Below, piece after piece: positions 48,401 through 58,883 of a stretch of DNA of 64,000 bases (position 1 is its first letter; each line of letters begins with the position of its first letter). Source of the DNA: Arsenophonus sp045399315 (lineage in GTDB: Bacteria; Pseudomonadota; Gammaproteobacteria; Enterobacterales; Enterobacteriaceae); contig DAYVGO010000009.1 in assembly GCA_045399315.1 (NCBI GenBank), positions 1-64,000 on the forward strand, written 5' to 3'. The translations under genes and the position numbers were made by a program. Below the pieces are notes generated by a model. The model searched no databases. It had not been told where the DNA came from and saw nothing but the letters and a program-made list of their open reading frames with translations.

Positions 48401-50924
48401 TACACTCGCTTTCAATCCCTTCTTCTATAGCAGGAACTTCTTTTAAAGGTAAAACAAAGTGGAAGGTTATTCCACTTTTTTATTATTCTCAGCCCATATT
48501 ACGCCGTCGTGAAGCTCAATAATAGCCTGACAAATGGCTAGGCTTAAACTAACACCAGGAATGGAAGATTCTTTTTTAGCACAGGAAAATTTATTAAAAA
48601 TAAATTCTTCCTGCCCCTCTGGTATGCTGATACCTTTATCCCAAATTTCGATATGAATATATTTACCTTGTGGGTAGGCATAAATGCCAATAGGTGAATT
48701 TTCAGCAAAGTATTTAAGTACTTAATGGCATTCTCAAGCAAATTAATGATCACCCGTTCAAGCAAATTAGCATCACAATAAAGTAATAGATCGGCAGGAA
48801 CATTAATTTTAGTAGGGTAGCTTTTTAATGCGTATTCCAGTGAGTGCAATACACTGCCAACAATTTCTTGTAGTGATTCCTAAGCGAGAATAGGCACAAT
48901 TCCGCCGGACTGAATGCGCGCCATATCCAGTAGATTATTAACTAACCTTGAAATGCTTAAGATCTGTTGACGTATTTGGTTGACTTTTTCGGTATGTGGG
49001 GAGTGTTAGGTACTTAATTCCAGCATCAGTATTTCTGCTTGACCAAACAATACCGTTAGCGGTGTCTGCAAATCATGAGAAAGTGCTGCCAATAACGAGT
49101 TTCTCAGTTGTTCACGTTCAGCATCAAATTTGGCAGATTCTGCCTGTCTGGCAAGTTGTAATCGCTCAAATGTGTTGGCAATCAAGCCAGTAAAAGTCTG
49201 TAGCAGCCGTTGTTGTTCCGGGATCAGTAATTTGTCGTAGATTTTGCGGTTCGATTGCTAATATTGCTAAAGTTTCTTTAGAAGTCGCAATCGGTTGTAA
49301 CTGGTATTGCACGCTTGGTAATGTATCTGTTCCGGCACCTGCTGGTTGATTTTTATCAAAGCTCCATAATACAATTGCTTAGTCAATTTATACTTGGTCA
49401 TAGTCTGCTAGTTTAAGCGGCACCAGCTGTTGACGTTCATTAGGTAGCAGTAGATAGATTTTTGCTCTAAAAGCATTGGAAAGGAAATGATAACCGGTCT
49501 TAGCTATATCAATTTCATTGAGTGCTCGGCTTAGTTTTTTGGTCATTTCGTAAAGATGACAAGTCCGTTGTTCACGATAACGAGCAACTCTGGCTTGATA
49601 ATGTACACCGGCGGCTAGATTACCAACCAAAAGGCCCACGACCAGCATGACAATGAAGGTTATCAAACTATTGCATGTCAAAAACAATAAAAGAAAAATG
49701 GGGCTGAACAATAAATAGATCGAAGCCTATAACGTTAATAAATGTGGCAAATATAGAAGGGTTTCGGCTATACAGGAGAGCGATGATAACCACAGCTAAT
49801 ACATAAACAGTTACCACATTAGCCTGATCAAATTTAAGCAAAAAGCAATTAGAAAATAGCATAATAGTAATACATAACAAAGTGGCGAACAGGTAACCTT
49901 GGATATTGCCGCGCCATTTGTCACTTAGTGGCCGGCACTCAGTCTCTTTGTCCCACGAGGTATTTTCATCCAAGGCAATAATAATCAGATCTAAATCAGG
50001 TCCTAGTTTACCAAGGCGTTCAGCGAAATCAGGGTGTATTTTATAATCGAGGAATTTCCAATTGGTATTTTGCTTACGGCCGATTACAATTGTACTCAGG
50101 TTATGTTTTCGAGCGTAATCTAAAATGGCTTTTTCTTCATTTGCATCAGCCAGGGTTGAGGTTTCTGTGCCTAAATCTTGCGCCAGTTTTAGTGCTTTGA
50201 GAATGGCGCGTCTCTTTTCTTCTGTTAAGGTATTTAGTTTGGGAGTTTCTACATAAACTGCATGCCAGCTACAACCGAGTTTAGCTGTTAGTCTGGCTGC
50301 CGCTCGCACCAGTTTTTCATTTCCTTGGTTATGACCAGTAAAAACTAATAGATTATCGTGGGTATGCCAAATCTGAGAGTAACCTTGGGTATTACGATAC
50401 TCACGCATTTGGTTATTGACACGATCAACAGTACGTCTTAATGATAACTCTCTCAGGGCAATTAAGTTGCCTTTGTGAAAGAAGTGTTCAATAGCATGTT
50501 CGGCTTGGCCGGCAATATAGACTTTTCCTTTATTTAGTCGCTGGCGCAGATCGTCAGGTGACAAATTGACTAATACAATTTTACTTGTTTGATCAAAAAT
50601 ATGATCAGGTACGGTTTCTCTTACTCGAATACCAGTAATACTACCGACAACATCATTTAAACTCTCTAAATGTTGTACGTTAATAGTGGTTAACACATAA
50701 ATACCGGTATCTAATGTTTCTGAACGGTTATGGGTTTCTACGACACCGATGACAACATCAAGCTCTTGAGAACGAAGCCGTTGGGTTTCTTGTAGCATTG
50801 CATAGGTTTTTCCGACCCTAGAATAGGCGCCAAAGAAGAGCTTAAAATTGTCTCGAACTTTTTCATTGGCAATAGTCAATAGATCTAACAAGGTGGGGCG
50901 TTTCGATTCCTGGCTTTCCATCAA
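48401..50924 (-). pseudogene. kdpD: kdpD pseudogene: sensor kinase of potassium transport
   Basis: Relic of the membrane sensor kinase. From ATG 50924 the N-terminal domain has Walker A-like AYSRVGKTYAM, then an in-frame deletion of about 75 codons after VVETHNRSETL removes the Walker B region, and the frame resumes at VLTTINVQHLESLND. The universal-stress-like domain and membrane helices follow, with a shift near 49700. Later pieces show YQARVARYREQRTCHLYEM, the His box LAALSHDLQTPLTVLFGQAEIL, a stop near 49010, then NLLENAIKYL and further breaks. The end runs directly toward kdpE. Confidence 0.92.
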
Positions 50925-50933
50925 TCAACCTTA

Positions 50934-51521
50934 TTATGTTTTCACATTCTCAGATTGTTCAAGCGCATCAAGGGCAATGTTAAGTTTGAGGACATTAATA
51001 GCTGGCTCACCTAAGAAACTAAAAAAAGGTCTTTCGGTGTTAGCTGCAATTAAGTGTTCAATTTTGTGTAAAGCAATTCGGCGCGCTTTAGCCGCTCTGG
51101 CTGCTTGATAATAGGCTGCATTTGGTGAAATATGAGGATCTAATCCACTGGCTGAAGCGCTGATCAGATCGACAGGTACGGCCACGTTGTTTTGATTATT
51201 GAAAATTTTAATTTGCTATGTGAATAGCAAACGTTTTGCCGATACGGCATTATTAACCGCCAGATTACTGCCACTATAAGTGACCCCATTATAAGGTGTG
51301 CCAGCGGTTGCTGATGGGCGGCCATGAAAGTATTTAACCGCCGAGATAGATTGGCCAATGAGTGCTGAACCGATGATAAGATTATTCTTTTCGATAAATG
51401 AGCCTTTTGCTTGGTGATTAAAGAAAGCACTTGATAAAACAGTAATAAATAATGGGTAAATAATTCCAGTTATAATACATAGAAAAATGAATAACACAAA
51501 TGAAGAACGTAAGACATTCAT
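50934..51521 (-). pseudogene. kdpC: kdpC pseudogene with a single in-frame amber codon
   Basis: KdpC is the small single-helix subunit that stabilises KdpB in the potassium pump. From ATG 51521 the product would be 195 residues: an N-terminal membrane helix (FVLFIFLCIITGIIYPLF), IIGSALIGQSI, YFHGRPSATAGTPYNG, SGSNLAVNN, then TAG at 51218-51216. The same frame continues without shift through VAVPVDLISASASGLDPHISP to ALDALEQSENVKT. One stop is the only lesion I see, the mildest in the operon apart from kdpF. Confidence 0.92.
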
Positions 51522-51529
51522 ATTCAATA

Positions 51530-53619
51530 CCTTATCAGGATATAAACAGGCTAAGCAGTAGATCGATAAGCTTGATACCAATAAATGGTATGACTAAACT
51601 ACTTAATCATAAATCCATAAATTACGGCGTAATAGGGCTATTGTACTCATTGGATGGTAACTAACGCCTTTTAACACTAACAGGATCAAGCCAACAATGA
51701 TTAAAGCATTAAAAATAACAGTTGACAGGATGGCTGAAGACGGAGAGTGTAATTGCATGATATTTAATATATTGAGTTGTGGGTAAGTGATCGAGAATAC
51801 AGTAGGGATGATAGCAAAATATTTGGCAATATCATTAGCAATGCTAAAGGTAGAAAGCGAACTTCTGGTCATCAACATCTGTTTACCAACGTGAACAACT
51901 TCGATAAGTTTCGTCGGATTTGAATTAAGATCGACCATATTACCCGTTTTCTTTGCTGCTTGGGTGCCTGAATTCATAGCGACGGCTACATCAGCTTGCA
52001 TAGCGACGGCTACATCAGCTTGGGCCAGTGCTGGAGCATCATTAGTACCGTCACCTGTCATGGCAACCAGAATGCCATCCGCCTGATATTGGCGGATCAA
52101 TGCCAGCTTAGCTTCAGGTGTTACCTCAGCCAGAAAATCATCAACGTCGGCTTCAGCTGTAATAGCGGAGGCTGTCAGGTGATTATCCCCAGTGATCATT
52201 ACCGTTTTTATTCCCATTCGGCACATTTCAGCAAAGCGTTCTTTGATGCCACCTTTTATAATATCTTTTAAGGCGATAACGCCGAGAATTTGTTGATTCT
52301 CAACAATCACTAATAGTGTTTCTCCTCTACGAGCAACTTCTTTGACTAATTTTTCTGTTTCGGCGGGGAGTTTGGTATGACTGGTTTCCAGGTAGCGTCG
52401 AATAGAATCCGCAGAGCTTTTCTCATCACACGATCACCCACATTAACACTGCTTATCCTGGTCATTGTGGAGAAGGGTACAAAAGTGACATTTAATGTCT
52501 GTAGAACACGTTCTCGTAAATTAAACAACTGCTTAGCTAAAATAACAATACTGCGTCCTTCCGGTGTTTCATCAGCCAGTGATGATAGTTGTGCCGCATC
52601 AGCCAGTTGTCGTTCTGTGACACCTTTAAGGGGTAAGAATTTAGATGCTTGGCGATTACCTAAAGTGATAGCACCAGTTTTATCCAGTAATAAAACATCC
52701 ACATCGCCTGCCGCTTTTACAGCTCGTCCACTGGTTGCTATCACATTGCAGCTAACATGCGACTCATACCGGCCACGCCAATTGAAGATAGTAAGCCGCC
52801 GATTGTGGTCGAGATTAAACAAACTAATAAAGCAATTAGCACCACGATAGAAATTGGGCTGCCACTACTGTTGATCTCGGTACTGAATAAACTAAAAGGA
52901 TAAGGTGTTGAACAGGTTAATAGAAAAATAATCGTTAATGCGGTTAATAGTATGATTAACGCAATTTCATTCGGTGTTTTACGCCGTTGGGCACATTCGA
53001 TCATCAAGATCATGCGATCAAGAAAAGTTTCACCTGTATTAACTGTACATCGGATAATTAACCAATCAGACAAGACGCGTGTTCCCCCTGTTACCGAAGA
53101 AAAATCACCACCAGATTCTCTAATAACCGGGGCTGATTCACCGGTAATTGCACTCTCATCAACGGAAGCACCGTCTTCAAGCACTTCGCCATCACAAGGA
53201 ATAATTTCACCCGCTGCAATTAGTACTATATCCCCCTTGCGTATTTGATCAGAACTGATTTCCTCTTTTGCTGCTTGATAATTGGCACTGGCTAATCGAG
53301 TAGTAATGCTTTGTTTTTACCCCTTTTAGACTTGCTGCTTGCGTTTTACTAAGCCTTTCAGCCAGGGCTTCGGCAAAATTAGCAAATAGAACGGTAAACC
53401 ACAACCAAACGGCGATTATGCCGGTAAATAATGTATTGCTGTCAGCGATTGGAGTGAGCAATTGATAAAACCAGATTAATGTCGTCAATATGCTACCGAT
53501 ATAAACGATAAACATAACCGAATTGTGCCACTGCATTTGTAGGGCACATTTTTTAAAAGCGTCAAATAATGCTTGTTGGATCAATCTACTATCAAACCAA
53601 TAGGCTGGTATTTTTTCAT
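51530..53619 (-). pseudogene. kdpB: kdpB pseudogene: potassium-transporting P-type ATPase
   Basis: Catalytic subunit relic. From ATG 53619, shifts near 53585 and 53320 separate LFDAFKKCALQMQW, TVLFANFAEALAER and the rest. GASVDESAITGESAPVIRESGGDF is intact. The phosphorylation motif reads DKTGAITL, with Ala for the usual second Thr. Further breaks come near 52770 and 52350, then GIKTVMITGDN and MTGDGTNDAPALAQADVAVAM. That last motif is partly doubled by a perfect 24-base tandem repeat at 51975-52022, adding eight codons in frame. A shift near 51600 separates the C-terminal VIPFIGIKLIDLLLSLF. Confidence 0.93.
51975..52022. repeat. Perfect 24-bp tandem duplication inside kdpB
   Basis: The unit CATAGCGACGGCTACATCAG plus CTTG occurs twice back to back at 51975-51998 and 51999-52022. 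On the coding strand it repeats the residues ADVAVAMQ. Two identical copies suggest a recent slippage event within the dead gene. Confidence 0.92.
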
Positions 53620-53629
53620 TTATATTCCC

Positions 53630-55280
53630 TTATTGTGTGGTATGCCAAATTTGTAAATGTTCAGCAATCGGCCCTAGAGCTAGGGCAGGCACAAAAGTGA
53701 GTGCACCAATAATGAAAACAGTCAAGATTAATAACCCAATAAATAATGGGCCATGAGTAGGTAATGTGGCAAAGCTTTCAGGCTGGCGTTTTTTCCTCAC
53801 CATAATACCAGTAGTAGCAATTACTGTCGTTATTAAGCCAAAACGACCGAGAAACATCACTATAATCAGTGTAATGTTATAAAATAGATTATTGCTATTT
53901 AAGCCGGCAAAAGCACTGTTATTATTAGCCGCAGAAGAAAATGCATATAGGACTTCACTGAAACCATGAGCTCCAGGATTTAAAATAGCACTGTGTCCGG
54001 CCTCGTTAAAAAGCGCCAGAGCTGTTGTTAGTAACGTTAAACAGGGTGTGATTAAAATAGCAATAGCGGTTAACTTCATTTCCTGAATTTCAATTTTTTC
54101 CCCAAATATTCCGGTGCTCGACCGATCATTAAACCCGCGAGGAAAACCACTAGCATCACAAATAGTAACATGCCGTACAAGCCAGAACCTACGCCACCAA
54201 ATACCACCTCGCTAAGTTGCATCAACCACATCGGTATCATTCCTCCTAGTGCGGTAAAGGAATCATGCATGGTGTTCACTGCATCGCAGGAGGTTGCTGT
54301 CGTGATGACGGCATAAAGCACCGAATTTAAAATCCCAAAACGATTTTCTTTACCTTCTAAATTGATATTACTGTTAGCACCTGATAACATTAGCTGTGGA
54401 TTACTTTGCATTTCTACATAGACAACAATAACAAAAGCAATAGTGAAAATAACTTCCATCGCCCAAAGCAATGCTGAGCCTTGTCGACTATCACCCACTA
54501 CACGGTCAAATGCAAAACATAACGCGGTAGGATTTTCAAAAGGATGAGCTGAATTTGTGGCAAAAAATCCACCGCCATTAGTGCCTAATTAATTTGATTG
54601 CTTCTTGTGAAGCGACCAGTTCCATAGGGATTGTGTGTGGTTGATTTTGTAATGTTTCTACCAATAATTTGTAATGTTTCTACCAATAAATAGGGAGAAA
54701 AATTTTTTATTATGCCTTGGTTGACCAAAAATAATTGCTAGTGGTGGTAGCAGATAAAGTGTAATACGTGCGATATCTATCCAGGCATATACCTAGTGTT
54801 TTTACACCTTGGCGCGCAAATGCTACCACAATACCGATAGCCGCAGATAAGAAATTCTGCACTGTTAACCCAGTCATTTGGCTAAAATAACTTAACGTGT
54901 TTTTACCGCTATAGGTTTGCCAGGTTAGTATTGGTGATGAAACTGATAGCGGTATTAAGTGCCAAATCCCAATGTAAATTGATAAATTTCTGTGGATTAA
55001 GCGGTAAATTTTCTTGATTGATTAATAATAGAAAGAGAAATATGCCACCTATGATATTGAATAGCAGTAGTGTAGTAGCGTATTGCCGCCAATTCATTTC
55101 ATGTATTTCACTGCCGGGTTTACGTAAACAATAACTCCATAAGCTAGATTCCATTTTGAAAACCCAAAGCGGTAAATCATCACCCTCAATTAATAAAGCG
55201 ATCTAATTTCCTAAAAATTTAGCAACAACGAGCAGGAGAATTAAAAAACTCGTAATTAATAATAAAGTACTACTTACCAT
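53630..55280 (-). pseudogene. kdpA: kdpA pseudogene: potassium-translocating subunit
   Basis: Relic of the channel-like subunit that carries potassium. ATG at 55280 directly follows the kdpF stop. Pieces: STLLLITSFLILLLVVAKFLG, a stop, MNWRQYATTLLLFNIIGG, NLPLNPQKFINLHWDLALNTAISFITNTN, a heavily rearranged stretch at 54900-54500 with a 22-base tandem duplication, then ATSCDAVNTMHDSFTALGGMIPMWLM (one selectivity-filter repeat), MIGRAPEYLGKK, a shift near 54077, and KLTAIAILITPCLTLL to ALGPIAEHLQIWH ending at 53630. Not functional. Confidence 0.92.
54646..54689. repeat. Perfect 22-bp tandem duplication inside kdpA
   Basis: The unit TTTGTAATGTTTCTACCAAT plus AA occurs twice, at 54646-54667 and 54668-54689. 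Its 22-base length does not preserve the reading frame, so it arose after or caused loss of kdpA. It parallels the 24-base duplication in kdpB. Confidence 0.92.
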
Positions 55281-55370
55281 TTAAAAATCCTCCGCATGAA
55301 TAAGCGCATAAATCAAATAGAGAAATAATATTCCAATTAGAACGATCCCTGTTATAGTGAAAATGGACAC
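55281..55370 (-). CDS. kdpF: KdpF small membrane peptide
   Basis: A 29-codon peptide with GTG start at 55370 and AAGGAG upstream. It is one hydrophobic helix (IVLIGILFLYLIYALI) ending HAEDF; length and shape equal E. coli KdpF, which stabilises the KdpABC complex. The stop TAA is followed at once by the kdpA ATG. It is the only undamaged gene of the kdp operon, probably because it is a very small mutational target, not because it still works alone. Confidence 0.85.
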   Translation of the reverse strand: MSIFTITGIVLIGILFLYLIYALIHAEDF

Positions 55371-55436
55371 AATTTGTCTCCTTATGATTTTGATATATAG
55401 AGCTTAAGTCGTTCACTGTAAAGAATCTGATAAAAA

Positions 55437-55459
55437 GTTTACACATAGTGTAAAAATAG
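55437..55459 (-). promoter_or_regulatory. Candidate KdpE operator upstream of kdpF
   Basis: TTTACACATAGTGTAAA (55438-55454) is a perfect 7-base-arm palindrome with a three-base centre. On the minus strand it reads CTATTTTTACACTATG, resembling the T-rich TTTTTACAC core of the E. coli KdpE site. It lies about 70 bases before the kdpF start. Function is inferred from position and likeness only. Confidence 0.4.
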
Positions 55460-55740
55460 CATAAGAGTGCTAATATAATAGTTTGTAAGTTATTACTGCC
55501 ATCTATATTTTTTGGTTATAATTAATAAATAATAGTTAATATATGGCTTATGAGTTGTAATAATAATTATTTTTTTATTGTTTAATAGGTAAAAAATTAA
55601 GCCATAAAAAATGCTTAAAAAATCAGCAAAAAATGGTCAGATGGGTAGTAATGTTACCTCTAATCATATAATATTTCATTCATTACACAATATATCTCAA
55701 TTGGTTATATTAATTGAAAACTTTATAAGGAGGATCTTTA

Positions 55741-55941
55741 TGTCTGAGTATCGTCAATACCTTTGGCATCAAGTTCTCTTGTGTCGTATTGGGGTGGTAT
55801 TATTAGGTATTGTGGCTTTGCCGATCATGATTTTTTGTCATGACGTAGCTGCTTCTATAGTTACCTGTATCGTATGTGGCTAGGACTAGTGATAAACCTG
55901 TATGGTTGGCCAGCGCTGAAGATACGCAATTAATGAAGTAA
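55741..55941 (+). pseudogene. ybfA: ybfA pseudogene: small DUF2517 membrane protein
   Basis: From ATG 55741 (after AAGGAGG) the frame reads MSEYRQYLWHQVLLCRIGVVLLGIVALPIMIF and matches YbfA, then two small shifts separate FYSYLYRMW and TSDKPVWLASAEDTQLMK, ending in TAA at 55939-55941. With both corrected, the product would be about 68 residues, the usual size. It is divergent from kdpF as in E. coli. Function of the family is unknown. Confidence 0.82.
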
Positions 55942-55960
55942 TTGATTGATTAAAAAATAA

Positions 55961-56000
55961 AACGTCCTATTATTTGTTGTGATAGGGCGTTTTTGTTTTT
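55961..56000 (+). terminator. Intrinsic terminator after ybfA
   Basis: AACGTCCTAT (55961-55970) pairs with ATAGGGCGT (55982-55990), with one G-U wobble, over a short loop. It is followed by TTTTGTTTTT. A strong rho-independent terminator for the ybfA transcript, intact despite the broken gene. Confidence 0.85.
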
Positions 56001-56074
56001 AGCCGTCGTAAAACATATTTTTCAGTTTGATATTTAATAAAATAAATCAGTTTTACAAATAGGATAGGTAAGTA

Positions 56075-56818
56075 ATGCATAATATTGAATTAGAACGAGT
56101 AATAAATGCGTACTTGAGTATTTATGAATATCAAGATCATGCGCCGAATGGACTTCAGGTGGAAGGGCGTTCAGAGATAAAAAAAATAGTGACAGGTGTT
56201 ACTGCATCGCAGGCACTATTGGATGAAGCGGTAAAATTGACTGCCGATGCGATTATTGTTCATCATGGTTATTTCTGGAAAAATGAAGCGGCGGTTATTC
56301 TTAATATGAAGCGTAACCGGTTAAAAACATTACTTTGTAATGATATTAACCTATATAGTTATCATTTGCCGCTAGATGCTCATCCTGTTATGGGTAATAA
56401 CGCACAGTTAGCAAATATCATGGAGGTTGAGATTGATAGCTATATTACGCCTTTACTGCCAATGGGTAAGTTTGTGCAACCGATCAGCGTAGCTGATTTA
56501 ATGTCGCGTTTAAATAATAGATTGGCACGTCAACCTTTGTATTGTGGTGATAATGGTCCGAGCGAGATCCGCACAATTGCCTGGTGTACAGGTGGTGGAC
56601 AGAGTTTTATTCAACAGGCAGCAGAAGCGGGTGTTGATGTTTTTGTGACTGGCGAAGTCTCTGAGCAAACGATCCATATCGCGAGAGAAATGGGGATCCA
56701 TTTTTATGCTGCCGGTCATCATGCAACAGAGCGCTTTGGCATTAAAGCATTAGGTGAATGGTTACATAAAGATTATGGCTTTGAGGTTACTTTTGTCGAT
56801 ATACCTAATCCTGCCTAG
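56075..56818 (+). CDS. ybgI: NIF3-like metal-binding protein YbgI
   Basis: A 247-residue member of the NIF3/DUF34 family, the same length as E. coli YbgI. Motifs include HAPNGLQVEGRSEIKKIVTGVTASQALLDEA, the metal-binding VHHGYFWKNE, LPLDAHPVMGNNAQLA, WCTGGGQSFIQQA, VTGEVSEQT and GHHATERFG. The protein forms a toroidal hexamer with dinuclear metal sites; roles in GTP cyclohydrolase-type chemistry or metal handling have been proposed but not settled. It converges on gltA. Confidence 0.94.
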   Translation: MHNIELERVINAYLSIYEYQDHAPNGLQVEGRSEIKKIVTGVTASQALLDEAVKLTADAIIVHHGYFWKNEAAVILNMKRNRLKTLLCNDINLYSYHLPLDAHPVMGNNAQLANIMEVEIDSYITPLLPMGKFVQPISVADLMSRLNNRLARQPLYCGDNGPSEIRTIAWCTGGGQSFIQQAAEAGVDVFVTGEVSEQTIHIAREMGIHFYAAGHHATERFGIKALGEWLHKDYGFEVTFVDIPNPA

Positions 56819-56873
56819 TTTTGCCAATATGAAAGTAGAGTAAGCAAAAGAGTAAAAACGGTGATTTATCTCG

Positions 56874-56936
56874 AAACTGTGTCTTGTATTCTATTTGGCT
56901 GTTATTTTTGGCAAGCAAAATAGTAAGACACAGTTT
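56874..56936. terminator. Long bidirectional hairpin between ybgI and gltA
   Basis: Outer arms AAACTGTGTCTT (56874-56885) and AAGACACAGTTT (56925-56936) pair perfectly over 12 bases, and inner CTATTT and AAATAG extend the stem. It lies between convergent ybgI and gltA, about 20 bases beyond the gltA stop, and likely ends both transcripts. There is no long T tract. Confidence 0.65.
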
Positions 56937-56957
56937 ATTTATCAAAGCAATAACTCG

Positions 56958-58253
56958 CTATTTTTGGGTTAAATCGCTATGAAAGTCTCTTTGTTTATAG
57001 CCAGTATATAACTGACGGGGACGTGCGATTTTTAATTCTTCATCATGCATTTCATTCCAATGGGCAATCCAGCCAATAGTACGTGCAATGGCAAAAATAA
57101 CGGTAAACATGGTTGTTGAGATTCCAATGGCTTTTAAAATGATACCAGAATAGAAATCAACATTAGGATAGAGTTTTTTCTCAATAAAATAGGGATCATT
57201 CAGGGCAATATATTCTAATTGTTTGGCAACTTCTAAGATACTATCATTTAATTTAAGTTCTTTAAGTACTTCATCACAGGTATCTTTCATCACTGTCGCA
57301 CGGGGATCATAATTTTTATAAACCCGATGACCAAATCCCATCAAACGGAAAGGGTCATCTTTATCTTTTGCCCGTTTGATAAATTTAGGGATATTTTCGA
57401 CAGTTTGAATTTCTTCTAACATACGCAAACATGCTTCGTTGGCACCACCATGAGCGGGCCCCCAAAGAGAGGCAATTCCGGCGGCAATACAAGCAAATGG
57501 ATTAGCACCAGAAGAACCTGCTGTTCTTACCGTTGAGGTGGATGCATTTTGTTCATGATCTGCATGTAGAATAAAAATGCGATCCATTGCCCGTTCGATG
57601 ATTGGACTAACCTGATATTTTTCACAAGGGGTAGCAAACATCATGTGAAGGAAATTAGCTGAGTAGGAGAGATCATTGCACGGATAAATAAAAGGTTGAC
57701 CAATAGAATATTTATAACACATTGCCGCCACGGTAGGCATTTTTGATAATAATCTAAATGCTGCTATTTCACGATGGCGCGGATTATTAACATCTAACGA
57801 ATCATGATAGAAAGCTGCCAGTGCACCGGTTACACCACAAAGTATGGCCATTGGATGAGAATCGCGACGGAATCCCTGCAAAAGCCGGGTAATTTGATCG
57901 TGGATCATTGTATGCTCGGTGACAATTTTTTTAAATTTGTCATAATCATTTTGTGAAGGTTTTTTACCATAAAGTAGTATATAACAGACTTCTAAATAAG
58001 TAGATTGTGTCGCCAGTTGATCAATAGGATATCCACGGTGCAAAAGAATCCCTTTATCTCCATCTATGTAGGTAATTTTAGACTCACAGGATGCGGTTGA
58101 GGTGAAACCAGGATCGTAGGTAAAATAACCTTTAGCGCCCAATCCTCGGACATCAATTACTTCGGCTCCAAGTGTAGGCTTTAATACTTCAAGCTCAATT
58201 TTTTTTGCATCTTTATCGACTAATTCGATAGTCTTTTTTTCTTTGCCTGCCAT
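56958..58253 (-). CDS. gltA: Citrate synthase
   Basis: Condenses acetyl-CoA and oxaloacetate to citrate, the entry step of the TCA cycle. The 431-residue product is of the large hexameric type, with the N-terminal extension (KTIELVDKDAKKIELEVL) and TSTASCESKITYIDGDKGILLHRGYPI. Catalytic regions are HADHEQNASTSTVR, WGPAHGGANEACLRML, FGHRVYKNYDPRA and the Asp-containing VDFYSG. It is divergent from sdhCDAB as in E. coli. Its start is preceded by AAGGAGACC. Confidence 0.97.
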   Translation of the reverse strand: MAGKEKKTIELVDKDAKKIELEVLKPTLGAEVIDVRGLGAKGYFTYDPGFTSTASCESKITYIDGDKGILLHRGYPIDQLATQSTYLEVCYILLYGKKPSQNDYDKFKKIVTEHTMIHDQITRLLQGFRRDSHPMAILCGVTGALAAFYHDSLDVNNPRHREIAAFRLLSKMPTVAAMCYKYSIGQPFIYPCNDLSYSANFLHMMFATPCEKYQVSPIIERAMDRIFILHADHEQNASTSTVRTAGSSGANPFACIAAGIASLWGPAHGGANEACLRMLEEIQTVENIPKFIKRAKDKDDPFRLMGFGHRVYKNYDPRATVMKDTCDEVLKELKLNDSILEVAKQLEYIALNDPYFIEKKLYPNVDFYSGIILKAIGISTTMFTVIFAIARTIGWIAHWNEMHDEELKIARPRQLYTGYKQRDFHSDLTQK

Positions 58254-58883
58254 TACGGGTCTCCTTAGCGCTTAAACACAATTTCCGACAACCATGAGAG
58301 CATGATAAAACTGTTTTGAAATTGTATTATATATTATTAACTAAAAGCTTTAGGATCATGTTTTTTAAAGAAGTTTTTATCTTATGAAAATTTTTTATCA
58401 ATTTATCAACAATTCATAATTTATATATTCCTTATCTATTCTAAATTATGCCTACAATAACATTAAGTTTTTTATGGATAACAATCTAGTATTTTTATTT
58501 TACATAATTTCTTTTTTTTTATGTGGAAACAATGATTAACTAATTATATTCAATCATATGTAAGATAAATATTTCATGGTTGTCAAATTATATCATTAAC
58601 TTAATGATCGATGTTTAAATCGTGATCATACTCACTGTTCAAGCTAAATCTCTCCAAACATAATGTGTTGCAATTGTAATGGGCATGTGAAGGTCATATA
58701 CTGCAAATGAGGTCTCCGGATTACCTTGTGATAGGAGTACCCAGTGTTACTAAGTAACAACTTTTGCAAATATGTAATAGATTAATTTTTAAGCTGAGTT
58801 GTACTTTGTTATCACGATCGCTGTTTGATTTCTGCTCCAGGTCCGGAGGTAGGAAAACAATAAAGAGCTGTGTGGGCAAAATT
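58254..58883. promoter_or_regulatory. gltA/sdhC divergent control region with a CRP-like site
   Basis: About 630 AT-rich bases between divergent TCA operons. At 58617-58640 AAATCGTGATCATACTCACT and TTC match the CRP dyad, with GTGA-N6-TCAC fully conserved in the core. In E. coli the same interval is controlled by CRP, ArcA and Fur-dependent RyhB. I see AT-rich runs that could bind ArcA but nothing I would assign. No hidden gene is apparent. Confidence 0.5.

Noticed and set aside
52377..52850. 157-codon plus-strand frame opposite kdpB
   Set aside because: Antisense shadow of the kdpB relic, which aligns well on the minus strand; no ribosome binding site or known family.
58764..58883. Upstream extension of the sdhC frame
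   Set aside because: The extra 40 residues do not match SdhC; the GTG at 58884 gives the family N-terminus.
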